Of a DNA stretch of 6,208 nucleotides, positions 6,001-6,208 are shown piece by piece. A program made the position numbers and the translations under genes. This DNA is from Tenericutes bacterium 4572_104 (lineage in GTDB: Bacteria > Bacillota_I > Bacilli_A > Izemoplasmatales > UBA5603): positions 1 to 6,208 of the forward strand of contig NBLG01000032.1 in assembly GCA_002084435.1 (NCBI GenBank), given 5' to 3'. The notes below the pieces were generated by a model. It searched no databases. It was not told the DNA's origin and worked only from the letters and a program-made list of their open reading frames with translations. Numbering within the stretch: position 1 is the stretch's first letter; the number at the start of each line of letters is the position of its first letter.

Positions 6001-6208
6001 AGATATGAAAGATTTAGGTGTGGCTGGTGATGTTGTCGTTGTAAAAAATGGCTATGCTCGTAACTACCTTTTACCTAAACAATATGCAGTTATGGCTACT
6101 AGAGATGCTTTAAAGAAAATTGAAGCAATCAAAGAAAAAGCAGTAGCTCTCAAGAATACAAAAGTTGAAGAAATAAAAGCAAAGATTGCATCACTTGTTG
6201 GTGTTGAA
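5981..6208 (+). CDS. rplI: 50S ribosomal protein L9, N-terminal half (truncated by window end)
   Basis: L9 binds 23S rRNA near the L1 stalk with its N-terminal domain and reaches out over a long helix to a C-terminal domain. The window holds the first 76 of about 150 residues. The opening MKIILIRDMKDLGVAGDVVV (1-20) and KNGYARNYLLPKQYAV (22-37) are the L9 signature, followed by a Lys/Glu-rich stretch (about 41-68) that fits the connecting helix. The reading frame is still open at 6208. The start ATG is supported by AAGGA (5969-5973) seven bases upstream and lies 20 bases inside the end of the DUF2232 gene, so the two are translationally linked. The rpsF-ssb-rpsR-DUF2232-rplI order confirms the call. 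Confidence 0.95.
   Translation, partial: MKIILIRDMKDLGVAGDVVVVKNGYARNYLLPKQYAVMATRDALKKIEAIKEKAVALKNTKVEEIKAKIASLVGVE

Overview
The window is an AT-rich (by eye about one third G+C), fully co-directional stretch of bacterial chromosome. Every supported gene is on the + strand, and no gap between genes exceeds about 20 bases. The first gene fuses a Wzz-type chain-length domain to its tyrosine kinase in one polypeptide, the form usual in Gram-negative bacteria (Gram-positives normally split the two). Together with ispE-prs-rplY-pth order and a DUF2232 membrane protein next to rplI, this suggests an AT-rich Gram-negative of a deltaproteobacterial/Bdellovibrio-like or possibly spirochaete lineage. 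I cannot fix the phylum from this sequence alone.

Layout: (1) positions 1-1080, the 3' part of a Wzz/BY-kinase gene for surface polysaccharide export, ending in a run of ten tyrosines encoded by a 9-base tandem repeat; (2) 1019-1867 ispE (isoprenoid precursor synthesis), overlapping the kinase gene by 62 bases in another frame; (3) 1881-2828 prs (PRPP synthase); (4) 2848-3456 rplY (ribosomal protein L25/CTC); (5) 3462-4037 pth (peptidyl-tRNA hydrolase); (6) 4054-4341 rpsF (S6); (7) 4350-4898 ssb; (8) 4914-5147 rpsR (S18); (9) 5149-6000 a DUF2232-like multi-span membrane protein; (10) 5981-6208 the 5' half of rplI (L9).

Two widely conserved housekeeping clusters, ispE-prs-rplY-pth and rpsF-ssb-rpsR-(DUF2232)-rplI, are joined head to tail here, and the polysaccharide kinase gene runs directly into the first. 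The spacing (-62, +13, +19, +5, +16, +8, +15, +1 and -20 bases) suggests one long transcript with much translational coupling. The work of the cluster is mostly translation (L25, Pth, S6, S18, L9), with DNA replication/repair (SSB), nucleotide supply (PRPP) and isoprenoids.

I see no mobile element, CRISPR array, RNA gene or clear factor-independent terminator. I found no convincing undescribed system. The most interesting points are local: the kinase/ispE overlap built on a tyrosine-codon repeat, a possible structured leader that would hide the rpsF ribosome-binding site, a strong hairpin inside prs, and a small hairpin over the DUF2232 start codon.
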